From positions 2,743,001-2,807,000 of the forward strand of contig NZ_CP016447.1 in NCBI RefSeq assembly GCF_001714725.1: a stretch of DNA of 64,000 nt, read 5' to 3'. Below are positions 1-8,149 of this stretch, piece after piece (the first letter of the stretch is position 1; every line of letters starts with the position of its first letter). This stretch comes from Acidovorax sp. RAC01. GTDB lineage: Bacteria > Pseudomonadota > Gammaproteobacteria > Burkholderiales > Burkholderiaceae_C. Under the pieces are notes generated by a model. That model was not told the DNA's origin. It worked only from the letters and a program-made list of their open reading frames with translations, and did no database searches. Position numbers and translations under genes: made by a program.

Positions 1-2
1 CA

Positions 3-281
3 GAGGCCCTCGAAGAGGGTACGTCAGTTCCTTCGACTGCAACCACAAAGTCGACACTCCTTGAGGCTCCTTCGAGTCCGCCAGTTGACTTGAAGCAGGA
101 GATGTTCTTGACCTTTGAACGATTGATTCGGCAGTTACTTCACGCACCTAAGAAGGCCGCTCAGATCGCCGACGAGTTGGATCTCAATCAGATGCAGACG
201 CGGAACTGGCTGGACCGGCTGGTTGCCAAAGGTGTAGTCGAAAAGAAGAAGAGCGACGCGACCTATCGGCTTGTCGTTTGA
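3..281 (+). CDS. C-terminal part of a winged-helix protein (5' end outside window)
   Basis: The frame is open from the left edge of the window, so this is the C-terminus of a longer protein; a TTG at 90 could be read as a start but has no clear ribosome binding site. The visible 92 residues begin with a Ser/Thr/Pro-rich linker and end in a compact helix-turn-helix and wing (AQIADELDLNQMQTRNWLDR, then LVAKGVVEKKK), as in winged-helix DNA-binding tails such as those of some DprA-like proteins. The function of the full protein cannot be named from this piece. It converges on the recombinase/PIWI remnant. Confidence 0.55.
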   Translation, partial: EALEEGTSVPSTATTKSTLLEAPSSPPVDLKQEMFLTFERLIRQLLHAPKKAAQIADELDLNQMQTRNWLDRLVAKGVVEKKKSDATYRLVV

Positions 282-483
282 GGTCCCTCTGACGAGCGCG
301 CCTCGCCGAGGCCGCATCCAAGTCCGAAATGCGAGCCTCGGGAGCAGTCCGCCAAATCGACAGCCCTTTCGTCAGGGCGAGCCATAGCCTTGCTGTCGCC
401 TGGTCTTTGTAATAAAGCGATACGCGCGCTGAGCCAGTCGTTCGGTGCCTGCGCGAAGCAGGTGCGAATGTCGAGAGACTCTG

Positions 484-1431
484 TCAAGCGTAGTACTTAA
501 AATTGTGCTTCCAACTGGTTTGGGGAAGCCCAGGATTTGCAAGAATAATTTCGCCAACTCGGTCGGAATACTTGATGGTGATAGGCCGACCTTCACCAAG
601 CTGGCAAGAGTTGTAGTTCAGCTTGGTCAATCCCAGGATGTCTTTGGCTACCTGAACGATGTCACCTTCTCCAAATTGGATGGTGATTGACAGGGGGACG
701 GGAATCTCGAAGCCGTCGTAGCTTGCGATGCGAGCTTTGAAGCCATTGGTGTACAAAAGCCCGTGGCGGCTTGTCCGCTGCCAGAAGACGCCACGTTGGA
801 CGGGATACTGGCCTCGCTTTCCGACGTCCGGATGGTCGTCATAGCGGTACAGGCGCTGACCGCCACGGTCTTGGCGGACACGAATCGAGATGAGTTTCAC
901 ACCCTCTGGAACCGCCCTCAAGAATCCCTTGTATTCCTCCGGACTCACACCTGAGTGTGTATGCAGAAAAATCTCCTTTAGTGGTCGACCGTCCTGTTCC
1001 TGGTAGGTTTCGATAGTGCCTTTCAGCAGTGCCTCAGCTTTTTGCGGTGGAAGGCAGGATTCCGATTTTGCAATGAAACCAAGATCACCCCGTCTCATCC
1101 AGTGGGCTGAGGCCTTCTCCACATGAGAGGCTGCGGCCTCATGGTCGGGACCTAGCGCGCGCAGGCGGGCTGCGGTTTCACGGAAGATAGACTTGACCAA
1201 CTCATGCACCGCACTGCGTCCCATAGGTTTAGACCCACCAATCAACGGCAGGAGCAGTGGGGCGGAATCGCCCTCACGAGGTAGAGGTCCCAGGTCATTC
1301 GACTTTCGGTAGCGCATCAGCTCTGAGACCAACTCGTCTGTCGCGGGGATCACTCTGGTTTTTTCTCCCTTAGGGGCAATGTCAGTTCGACCTGGCCTAT
1401 CCCAAGGTTTGCAGCGGCAAGGTGAAGGAAA
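484..1431 (-). pseudogene. Tyrosine-recombinase C-terminal fragment fused to an Argonaute PIWI C-terminal fragment
   Basis: The frame is open from 1431 to 484; the first possible start is a GTG at 1353 (289 aa). Up to about position 1093 it reads like the catalytic part of a phage integrase: a lead-in of KGEKTRVIPATDELVSEL type, and the box-II H-x-x-R at HWMR (residues 84-87 from the GTG). The nucleophile tyrosine region is absent. Immediately after HWMR the sequence changes to the end of a prokaryotic Argonaute PIWI domain: EIFLHTHSGVSPEEYKGF, a RVRQDRGG segment, PVQRGVFW, LTKLNYNSCQLGEGRPITI, DRVGEI and a terminal FKYYA. Where active PIWI domains carry an Asp (HxDG), this has HTHSG, so the remnant would be catalytically dead. 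PAZ, MID and the first half of PIWI are missing. It is most likely a deletion junction between two mobile or defence genes. The family call for the PIWI part is fairly firm; expression is unknown. Confidence 0.65.
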
Positions 1432-1498
1432 TTAAGGAGCCCGCAATGCGTCGGGCCGTTAGCTGGTCAACAAGGTACTGGTGGTTCGCACGGTCCGC

Positions 1499-1674
1499 AA
1501 AGCTATCTTGGATGTCTGACTGACGTTTGCGGTCCGGGCTGCGGGATTGATGTTCGGCGCCGTTGTTATGAGAACCCACACCTCTATCTGGTGCGGGGCC
1601 GTGTTTCATGGACCTCGCCATATTCTCGCGCAGCATTTACATCAAGGCTGCTTGCTCGGCCGCAGTCACGCGCT
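1499..1674 (-). pseudogene. Degenerate small gene, paralogue of the fragment at 9754-9948
   Basis: On the minus strand the frame reads QRVTAAEQAALM, then a stop (TAA), then MLRENMARSMKHGPAPDRG. The fragment near 9.8 kb reads QNLSAAEQATVM followed by DRLCKNMARSIERGTAPDQG. The two align residue by residue across the stop, so this copy carries an in-frame nonsense codon. After the PDRG motif the frame stays open to 1397 but the similarity ends, so the left limit is approximate. It lies between the recombinase/PIWI remnant and the end of the biosynthetic operon. Function unknown. Confidence 0.5.
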
Positions 1675-1732
1675 GATGAAAAAATATGCTAAATAATCAA
1701 AGTAGTCTGCCGAAATATCACAAGGCCGCCTG

Positions 1733-2317
1733 TTATTCAGATGCGGGTAGAACAGAAGGTCGCCCCGATTCCACCACATAGTCAAGCACTTTGCGCGCGC
1801 ACTCGCCTGCCGACTCCAGTGATCCCCAAGTCCGTACAGTCAGGTGCTCCAACGGAGGTTCTTTGAATCTGGCCTTTACTTCTTCATATCGTTCGACGGT
1901 ATTCACCGAACTGTTGTAGCCCTCACGTTCGCGGGTTTGCAGAATTTCGCTGACCGCTAGAGCATCATCGTTTACTGGAAGGCAGCGCACAACGCGGACT
2001 CTAGTACTAATATGTCGGCCGAACAAGGGCAAAAAGAGATCCCAATAGGCAGGCTTCGAGAAAGTGCCGGAGATCACGAGAGGACGGCTATTTTCCAGAT
2101 GCCATTCAACAATATTCTTCATGAAGCCGTAGTTGGCCAACATAGCCACCGCTTCCTCCTCTAGTTCATCAGGGGTGGTAGGTCGCGGCTTGGGCCGCCC
2201 CGTTGAGACCTGCCGCAGATCATCCATATCTATGTAGTGCATGCGCAGCTGGTTGCTCACGATACGGGCCAGGGTTGTTTTGCCGGCACCTGCCCATCCG
2301 CAAAAGAGAATTAGCAT
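1733..2317 (-). CDS. P-loop kinase/ATPase of the AAA_33 or zeta-toxin type (operon gene 8)
   Basis: A 194-aa protein starting at an ATG two bases after the Nudix stop codon, so it is translationally coupled to it. Residues 2-16 form a Walker A loop (FCGWAGAGKTTLA), followed by YIDMDD in the position of the substrate-binding DxD of small-molecule kinases, and LVISGTFSK as a second core strand. A REREGYNSS stretch resembles the Arg-containing lid of chloramphenicol phosphotransferase, zeta toxin and adenylylsulfate-kinase-like enzymes. It probably phosphorylates a small molecule. As last gene of a biosynthetic operon it could act on an intermediate or inactivate the product for self-protection. 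Substrate not identifiable. Confidence 0.75.
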   Translation of the reverse strand: MLILFCGWAGAGKTTLARIVSNQLRMHYIDMDDLRQVSTGRPKPRPTTPDELEEEAVAMLANYGFMKNIVEWHLENSRPLVISGTFSKPAYWDLFLPLFGRHISTRVRVVRCLPVNDDALAVSEILQTREREGYNSSVNTVERYEEVKARFKEPPLEHLTVRTWGSLESAGECARKVLDYVVESGRPSVLPASE

Positions 2318-2319
2318 CG

Positions 2320-2901
2320 TTACAGCCCTTGCAAGTCGCGGTTGATTTGATCGATATAGGCCAATCCAGCATCCAGGTCTGTTAACTCACCTGATCGGAC
2401 CACTGCTTCAAATTGCGTCCGTGTGAGCTCAGCAACGCGAAATAGGTCACTCGCCGCCATATTGGGCTCGGCTACTTTACGCGCGTCACGCATCAAGTAG
2501 ATATGCTTACGCGCGCTTGAATAAGCCGAGATCCAGGTGCTGTATAAGTGAGTGATTTGCCCAGAGTAGCCGGTCTCCTCCAATGCCTCTCGAGCGGCTG
2601 CAATACTGACGTCTTCTCCGGAATCCACGTTGCCGGCAGGTATCTCGAACATCCAACGTCCTGGTCCGTGGCGATACTCTTCCACCATGATGAACCGACC
2701 GTCTTGGGTCAGTGGAAGGCATACAGCTACATCAGCTTCCCGCCGTAAGTAGAACGTGGCATTCTCGCCCGTTGGCATGCGCTTAACCGCCCTAGTTATC
2801 ACTAGATAGGGTGACTCATAGTGTTCTTGTTCGGTCAGGAGCAACGGTTCTTCCATTCCCGCGCCGGCTTGAGGCGCAGTGTATGGGTCTCTAGCGGACA
2901 T
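2320..2901 (-). CDS. Nudix hydrolase, ADP-sugar pyrophosphatase-like (operon gene 7)
   Basis: 193 aa with a perfect Nudix box (G-x5-E-x7-R-E-A-L-E-E-T-G-Y) at about residues 93-115, preceded by VEEYRHGPGRWMFEIPAG, the typical context of ADP-ribose/ADP-sugar pyrophosphatases (NudF-like). Such enzymes cleave nucleoside diphosphates linked to another moiety, giving a monophosphate product. Its ATG overlaps the last codons of the upstream oxidoreductase gene by 11 bp. In this operon it could release a phosphorylated sugar from an activated nucleotide form or hydrolyse a toxic nucleotide conjugate. The family is certain; the substrate is not. Confidence 0.88.
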   Translation of the reverse strand: MSARDPYTAPQAGAGMEEPLLLTEQEHYESPYLVITRAVKRMPTGENATFYLRREADVAVCLPLTQDGRFIMVEEYRHGPGRWMFEIPAGNVDSGEDVSIAAAREALEETGYSGQITHLYSTWISAYSSARKHIYLMRDARKVAEPNMAASDLFRVAELTRTQFEAVVRSGELTDLDAGLAYIDQINRDLQGL

Positions 2902-4177
2902 AGTACATTTCTTTCAATAGTTGGTTTTGAGAGTGTGCGCCACGACTCATTGAGCCCGCACCGTAAAGCGCACGCGCCACAGCCTCGTGACGTGGCCTGG
3001 CAATGAGCAGCGGATCCATGCCGATAGGTGAGCACCTTGGGGCTGGAATACTGCTGTGATCGGACATGACGCGCACGGAGAGTTCGCGGGCAAGCAGGAA
3101 AGCAAATGAGAACTTACCAGGGACGGCTATAAGCACGTCTTTCTCTATCTCAACGATGGCGGGCGAATAATTCCTGGAACTTTTATCGACCGGCATATCC
3201 ACCTTAGTTCCAAAGAAGACTTGGGCTTCACATTCGCGAAAGCGTGAAGGGAAGTACCGAGCCACTGTATCCCGCAAGGCTTTGGCGGCGGCCATTTGCC
3301 CGGCTTCGTCTTTCGCATCTGCGGTGTATCCGCCCGAGACAACTGAATAAAGCTTGTCATCGTAGGAATGCACTATATGTGAGAGTGAGGGATTTCGCGC
3401 ATCCTCGACCACTACTTGATTGTCCGGACAAAGAGGTGGAATAATAACCATAATCGGGCTCTTACGCACCGAAAGATTCCCCAGCTGCAATTGGCTTCTG
3501 GCGATCTCGCTACCCGACGTGATGATCAACTTGTCAACAGACAAGGATCGGCCGTCTGCAAGCAACAACTCGATTTGATCACCGTTGCGACGATGGCCGA
3601 TGTAACGGCAAGAGAACTGCACTTCGCCGCCTTGTGCCAAGAAACTTCCAGCCAAATCGCTCAACATAAGGTGTGTATGCATAGGCGAGTCGAACCCAAC
3701 GACTTTCAGTCCGCCAAGCTCCCGATCCAACCCGCGCAGGCGACCAAGATCAGCCTCCGCCGTCGCAATGGTAGGTGCCAACGAAAGAAAGTTGTGCAAT
3801 TCTGGTTGTAAAAAGCCCTCGCTGTGTGCGGCGATCAGCGCATTTGCGTCAGGGAATACGTAATGTATGGGCCTATTAGAAAACCATCGACCTTTATTTC
3901 CTGTCGTTGCGGGTCCCGCCTCTGGCAAATCGAGGAATGGACGATAGTGATTCGTTATAATCTTCAGATTATCAACTGCGGCCTGTACGCTGAGGTGATT
4001 CCCTTGCAGCGAATACAGGCTGCCGGCATGAAACCAGCCGTGCTGATCCATGCTAGCTCCCGCACCAAATTGCTGAGTGCTCTCTACTAGCACGACCGTG
4101 TTGCTGGAATAGCGCTGTAACATTTCAGCCGTTGCCAATCCCGCAATTCCTGCGCCGATAACCGCGATCTTAGGCAT
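2891..4177 (-). CDS. FAD-dependent oxidoreductase, DAO/glycine-oxidase fold (operon gene 6)
   Basis: 428 aa opening with a dinucleotide-binding motif at residues 4-17 (AVIGAGIAGLATAEML), an acidic strand end at residue 32 (VLVEST) that would bind the ribose, and a QFGAGASMDQHGWFHAG segment resembling the FAD-contacting loop of D-amino-acid-oxidase-type flavoproteins. The C-terminal third carries VVSGGYTAD and VLIAVPGKFSFAF, in place of the usual DAO C-terminal FAD loop. It should oxidise a C-N or C-H bond of a small amine or amino acid. It starts 4 bp after the aminotransferase stop codon. Whether it acts before or after the aminotransferase is unknown. The tail lacks a clear domain. Confidence 0.82.
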   Translation of the reverse strand: MPKIAVIGAGIAGLATAEMLQRYSSNTVVLVESTQQFGAGASMDQHGWFHAGSLYSLQGNHLSVQAAVDNLKIITNHYRPFLDLPEAGPATTGNKGRWFSNRPIHYVFPDANALIAAHSEGFLQPELHNFLSLAPTIATAEADLGRLRGLDRELGGLKVVGFDSPMHTHLMLSDLAGSFLAQGGEVQFSCRYIGHRRNGDQIELLLADGRSLSVDKLIITSGSEIARSQLQLGNLSVRKSPIMVIIPPLCPDNQVVVEDARNPSLSHIVHSYDDKLYSVVSGGYTADAKDEAGQMAAAKALRDTVARYFPSRFRECEAQVFFGTKVDMPVDKSSRNYSPAIVEIEKDVLIAVPGKFSFAFLLARELSVRVMSDHSSIPAPRCSPIGMDPLLIARPRHEAVARALYGAGSMSRGAHSQNQLLKEMYYVR

Positions 4178-4181
4178 AGAG

Positions 4182-5318
4182 TTACCTAGAAAATATTTTC
4201 CTCATCGCTTCCACCACTCTATTGGCTTCGTGATGATTCATGCCTGAAGTAATAGGGAGGCAGAACTGTCTACCGCAGTATTTCTCTGCGATAGGGAAAC
4301 TTGACCCGCAAAGATCGAGGGTTTGAAATACCGGCTGGGAGTGACACGGTATCTCATACACCCCGCCACCCAGGATTACACCTTCAGAAGCAAATGCGTC
4401 TTTCGCCTCTGCCAACGTCAAATGCTCCGGAAGGATCGCTATGACCTTGTAGTTGCTGGCTGCGGTCATGTGGGAGAAGTCAACATACTGGATGCCCAGT
4501 TCCTTGAAGGCCTCAACGTAGATGTTGGCAACGACAGCTCTTCGGGCGACCATAGCGTCAAGCTTGGCCAGTTGCCTGAGCCCGAAAGCGGCGCCAAATT
4601 CCGATAGTCTCCAGCTGCTGCCTAAGTCAACGTGTAGGGCGTTGTATGCTCCGGCTCTTTTTCCCTGGTTACGGTAGGAACGGATTGCGGAGGCATAGTC
4701 AGCGTCGTCCGTCACAATCATCCCGCCCTCCATCGTTGTCATTACTTTGGTCGGGAAAAACGAGAAGGCGCCGCTCACACCAAAGGTGCCGGCATGCTTG
4801 CCATCCAGCACGCTGCCATGTGCATGCGCGCAGTCTTCGATTAGGAACAATCCATTCGACTTACAAAAAGAAGCGATCTCAGCCATGTCGGGGCTGATCA
4901 CGCCGCCGATATGCACCCACATTAGTCCAGCTAGCAAAGGCTGTGCGCGCAAGAGTTCCTCGACGTGCGACAACCTCGGCATGAACGTCTTCTCGTCCAT
5001 GTCCATGAACACTGGTTCGCCGCCCGCATGGATGATTGCTGCCACAGTGGCGAAGTTGGTATTGGTAGGGACACCAACTATTCGGTTTTCAACACCCTCC
5101 AATCGCAATTGCACTTCAAGCGCGCTTGTCGCGGTATTTAGTGATACCGCGTGTTTCGTTCCGACGTAGGCGGCGAATTCTTTCTCAAACTGGTCGGTGT
5201 AAGGTCCGAGAATCAGCGTACTGGTGTCCAAGATTTGATCGAGCGCTGTATGCAACGCGGCCCGGTCAGCGGCGTCTACGTCGAGGAAGAATGGTTTGAT
5301 GGGTGCGGTGGGCTGCAA
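4182..5318 (-). CDS. DegT/DnrJ/EryC1/StrS-family PLP aminotransferase (operon gene 5)
   Basis: The best start is the TTG at 5318, placed 6 bp after a clean AAGGAG; this gives 378 aa and avoids overlapping the previous gene (the frame is open further, to 5408). It has the StrS-family order: LGPYTDQFEKEFAAYVG, the cofactor-binding TATSALE, ATVAAIIHAGGEPVFMDMD, LIEDCAHAHGS with the aspartate that pairs with the pyridine nitrogen, and SFFPTKVMTTMEGGM, in which the lysine of FFPTK forms the Schiff base. Family members aminate keto-sugars or cyclitols, usually as nucleotide conjugates, for antibiotics and surface sugars. Together with an IMPase-like phosphatase and a Nudix enzyme this points to an amino-sugar or aminocyclitol-type product (inference). 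Confidence 0.88.
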   Translation of the reverse strand: MQPTAPIKPFFLDVDAADRAALHTALDQILDTSTLILGPYTDQFEKEFAAYVGTKHAVSLNTATSALEVQLRLEGVENRIVGVPTNTNFATVAAIIHAGGEPVFMDMDEKTFMPRLSHVEELLRAQPLLAGLMWVHIGGVISPDMAEIASFCKSNGLFLIEDCAHAHGSVLDGKHAGTFGVSGAFSFFPTKVMTTMEGGMIVTDDADYASAIRSYRNQGKRAGAYNALHVDLGSSWRLSEFGAAFGLRQLAKLDAMVARRAVVANIYVEAFKELGIQYVDFSHMTAASNYKVIAILPEHLTLAEAKDAFASEGVILGGGVYEIPCHSQPVFQTLDLCGSSFPIAEKYCGRQFCLPITSGMNHHEANRVVEAMRKIFSR

Positions 5319-5338
5319 TTGGGTCTCCTTGAATGTTG

Positions 5339-5854
5339 TTACTTTTTTACTGCGAGTGCGGTAAATGATCTGCGGTGGTAGATGGCCGGCACGAGTTCGT
5401 CTTCGCAATGAGTTCGGAGAATTTCGACGAAGAATGTCGTGTGAGACGCAACGTCCAGGTGTTGCACGACCCGACCGAAAAGCCAGGCCACTGAACTTGA
5501 GAGAACAGGTACTTCATAGTCTGCCGACCAGTGCTCGGCAAGGAACTCAGCATGCATCTCGTCTTCAGTCTTGCTCGCAAAGCGAGTAGCAAGGTGGGCC
5601 TGGTCGATGGCTAGAAGATTGATCGCCAAGGCACCGTTGTGACGTATCACTGCGTGTGCGCGGCTGTTGCGATTTACGCAGACTAGAACGGTTGGCGGCT
5701 CATCTGAAACAGAGCAAACCGCGGATGCCGTCATGCCCCACCGACCCGCTGGGCCATTCGTTGTTACAACGGAAATTCCGCTGGGAAACTGCGCCATTGC
5801 ATCTCGGAAGTCCGTCGGCCCGCAAGAAGGCGATTTGATCAACATAACTGTCAC
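5339..5854 (-). CDS. Flavin reductase-like protein, HpaC/DIM6-type (operon gene 4)
   Basis: 171 aa from a GTG that overlaps the stop of the preceding monooxygenase gene as GTGA. The fold is recognisable from FRDAMAQFPSGISVVTT, GMTASAVCSVSDEPPTVLVCVNRNS and GALAINLLA, the flavin-binding core of the short-chain NAD(P)H:flavin reductase family. These supply reduced FMN or FAD to a partner monooxygenase. The direct coupling to a luciferase-like monooxygenase makes that protein the obvious partner. The last 20 residues show the usual family ending (YHRRSFTALA). Confidence 0.88.
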   Translation of the reverse strand: MTVMLIKSPSCGPTDFRDAMAQFPSGISVVTTNGPAGRWGMTASAVCSVSDEPPTVLVCVNRNSRAHAVIRHNGALAINLLAIDQAHLATRFASKTEDEMHAEFLAEHWSADYEVPVLSSSVAWLFGRVVQHLDVASHTTFFVEILRTHCEDELVPAIYHRRSFTALAVKK

Positions 5855-6951
5855 CGAAAGTTTGGAAGGACTTTGTCTCGGAACAAGGTCATTCCCTTGC
5901 GCACATGTTCATCCTTCATATTGCCGACCTGAAAGTGCAGACTGATCGTGCCAACGCCGACCATTTCGCGAACTTTTTTGATCTGCTGAACGACAGTACT
6001 TGGACTACCACACAAGATGATCTTGGCTGCAAGTCGCTCCTCGAATGTCGGCGGATGCTCTTCAGTAGGCGTGTGACCGTAGGCCGTGGTCTTGGCGATC
6101 TCGCGCTTCTGAGCGTTGAAAGTGCCGGAGAGAACTTTGAATTGGTAGTCGAGCGCAGGTGTCAACAAGTTCTTTGCCTCCTCGTCGGTGTCTGCGATGC
6201 AGACCTGTAAGCCGATCAAGAATCGGTCGCTCCCGGCTTCCCATCCGTCGGCGGTGGCCTGAGTCTTGTACGCCAGAATCGACTCTGCCACTTGGTCAAG
6301 CGCATTCAGGTTGTACATGTGAATCGTGCCGGCAATTGCTTTGCTTTTGGCTGCGAGCACCGCTGACGGGGCACTGTTCGCCGAAAAAATCAATGGTGGA
6401 TGTGGTTGCTGTACCGGCTTCGGCCAAAGAGATACCTTTGGAAAGTCGTAGTGGCTGCTCTTCCAGGCGAATATCTCGTCTGAAGCCCAAGCTTTCAGAA
6501 TGAGGTCTCGCGCCTGGTCAAATCGGTCGCGCGATTCATTGGGATCGACGTTATAGGCTGCGTAGTTTTGTGGGACCCCACGTATAAATCCCACAATGAG
6601 GCGACCGTTGCTCAGTACATCCAACATCGCGCATTCCTCGGCCAGTCGAATAGGGTTCAGCAATGGCAGGGGTGCGCCCAAAATAGCAAACTTCACACGT
6701 TTCGTACGCTGACTCAAAATGGAAATAATAAGATTTGGATTCGGGGTAATGGAGTAGGCGGTGAAATGATCTTCGCCGATACCCACCCAGTCGAAGCCGC
6801 ACTCTTCGGCATAAACAAGCTGCTCGATGTAGTTGTTGTAGACGGTAGTTGCCAGCACCGGGTCAAAGTCCGTATTCGGATATGGCCAGACTTCAGGTCG
6901 CTGTGCGACCATGGGCCATGGCATTGGGTTAAAGCAGCAAAACTGAAGCAT
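5851..6951 (-). CDS. Luciferase-like (LLM) flavin-dependent monooxygenase (operon gene 3)
   Basis: 366 aa with an ATG behind GGAGA at 7 bp. It has the bacterial-luciferase TIM-barrel signature: YAEECGFDWVGIGEDHF, QRTKRVKFAILGAPLPLLNPIRLAEECAMLD, LSNGRLIVGFIRG with the conserved NGR, and SIRxxL-type C-terminal elements (FEERLAAKIILCGSP). These proteins use reduced flavin from a separate reductase and oxygen to hydroxylate or cleave substrates, including N-hydroxylation, C-S or C-P chemistry. The reductase is encoded next to it with overlapping codons, so this is a two-component monooxygenase. The substrate cannot be deduced. Confidence 0.88.
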   Translation of the reverse strand: MLQFCCFNPMPWPMVAQRPEVWPYPNTDFDPVLATTVYNNYIEQLVYAEECGFDWVGIGEDHFTAYSITPNPNLIISILSQRTKRVKFAILGAPLPLLNPIRLAEECAMLDVLSNGRLIVGFIRGVPQNYAAYNVDPNESRDRFDQARDLILKAWASDEIFAWKSSHYDFPKVSLWPKPVQQPHPPLIFSANSAPSAVLAAKSKAIAGTIHMYNLNALDQVAESILAYKTQATADGWEAGSDRFLIGLQVCIADTDEEAKNLLTPALDYQFKVLSGTFNAQKREIAKTTAYGHTPTEEHPPTFEERLAAKIILCGSPSTVVQQIKKVREMVGVGTISLHFQVGNMKDEHVRKGMTLFRDKVLPNFR

Positions 6952-6979
6952 CGAATTTCTCCAGATAACAGGGTGAGGT

Positions 6980-8149
6980 TTAAAAAGCTTTGCGAAGCGA
7001 GAACACTAAAGGGGTGGTAGCTAGGCAGATCAAAGCCACAATGACCAGGGAACTGGTCAAGCCTGCTATGTCAGCAACAACACCAAATGCGACGGGACTG
7101 ACCGCGCCTGCTATTGATCCCCCCGTGTAGAAGACAGCAAAAGCGTAGGTGCGCTTCTCGGGGGCAACGAATTCGGGGACGGTGCCGTAAAGGACTGACG
7201 AAGTACCGTTGACCGTCAACCCGAGCAAAGGTAGCAAGGCGAGGCACGCCGCGACCGGAAGCGGCGATACTGCAAGAGCAACGATCATTGCCGCTGTCAC
7301 TAGCTCTGTGAAAACGACCGTTGGGACGACGCCTACCCGTTGTCCGGCCCAACCAAAGACCAGTTTTCCAGCCGCGCCCCCAGCAAAAAGAAGCGAAAGT
7401 CCTAGGCCAATCGTGGGGAGATCGGCGCCTCGATCACGCAGCAGGAATGGTAGAAACACCATGACACCCGTGCGCACGAGGTTGTCTGCCACATGAATAA
7501 ACAGAAGGATGCGAAATGCCCAAGGCTGGTCCCTGCCAAGATGACCTTTTGCAGCAACCCCCGAAGCTTGTTGGGTGCTTTGCGTTAGCAAAGCGATGAT
7601 GAATCCCGCTGTCAGTACCCCAGCAAATCCCACACATAGAAGCGCGTACTGCCAACCCACTAACGTGGCCAATAACGCAAACGCAGCCGGGACAGCCACT
7701 TTGCCAAGATCGCCTGCAAAGTTATAGGTTCCTAATGCAGATCGGCTATTCCTACCGGCATAAGCTGATGCGACTAGGCTTGATGCAATTGGATGTTGTG
7801 TTGCTCCACCCAAGCCTGCAAGTATCAAACCAAAAGACACACTGGCCAGAGTTCCGGCCAAACCAGCTGCAATATAGCCAAGGGCTGCAATTGCAGTTCC
7901 CAATGCAAGAAGTAAGGCGCTACCCCACCTGTCAGCTAAGCGTCCGGATGGAATTTGGCCCATGGCCATTGCGCTGGAGTACGCTGCTTTGATTGCGCCG
8001 ATTGCGGTGTAGCTGAGGCCGAATTGGGCCTGAAGCATCGGATAAAGAACATTTAGAAGGTCGGTGAAACCGTCGTGTACAGCATGTGCAACGCTGCACA
8101 CTGCCAACGTGCGGCGCGACTGCCTCTTATCGAGAGCAGCGACATTCAC
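6980..8149 (-). CDS. MFS transporter, fosmidomycin-resistance-like exporter (operon gene 2)
   Basis: The frame is open up to 8338, but the GTG at 8149 overlaps the phosphatase stop as GTGA and begins right before the first conserved segment (SVAHAVHDGFTDLLNVLYPMLQ), giving 389 aa. About twelve hydrophobic helices are visible, with the MFS loop 2-3 motif as GRLADRWGSA and a second-half counterpart (FGWAGQRVG). The N-terminal HAVHDGFTD...LYPML pattern is typical of the Fsr (fosmidomycin resistance) branch. As second gene of the operon it is likely to export the cluster product and may confer self-resistance. Confidence 0.85.
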   Translation of the reverse strand: MNVAALDKRQSRRTLAVCSVAHAVHDGFTDLLNVLYPMLQAQFGLSYTAIGAIKAAYSSAMAMGQIPSGRLADRWGSALLLALGTAIAALGYIAAGLAGTLASVSFGLILAGLGGATQHPIASSLVASAYAGRNSRSALGTYNFAGDLGKVAVPAAFALLATLVGWQYALLCVGFAGVLTAGFIIALLTQSTQQASGVAAKGHLGRDQPWAFRILLFIHVADNLVRTGVMVFLPFLLRDRGADLPTIGLGLSLLFAGGAAGKLVFGWAGQRVGVVPTVVFTELVTAAMIVALAVSPLPVAACLALLPLLGLTVNGTSSVLYGTVPEFVAPEKRTYAFAVFYTGGSIAGAVSPVAFGVVADIAGLTSSLVIVALICLATTPLVFSLRKAF

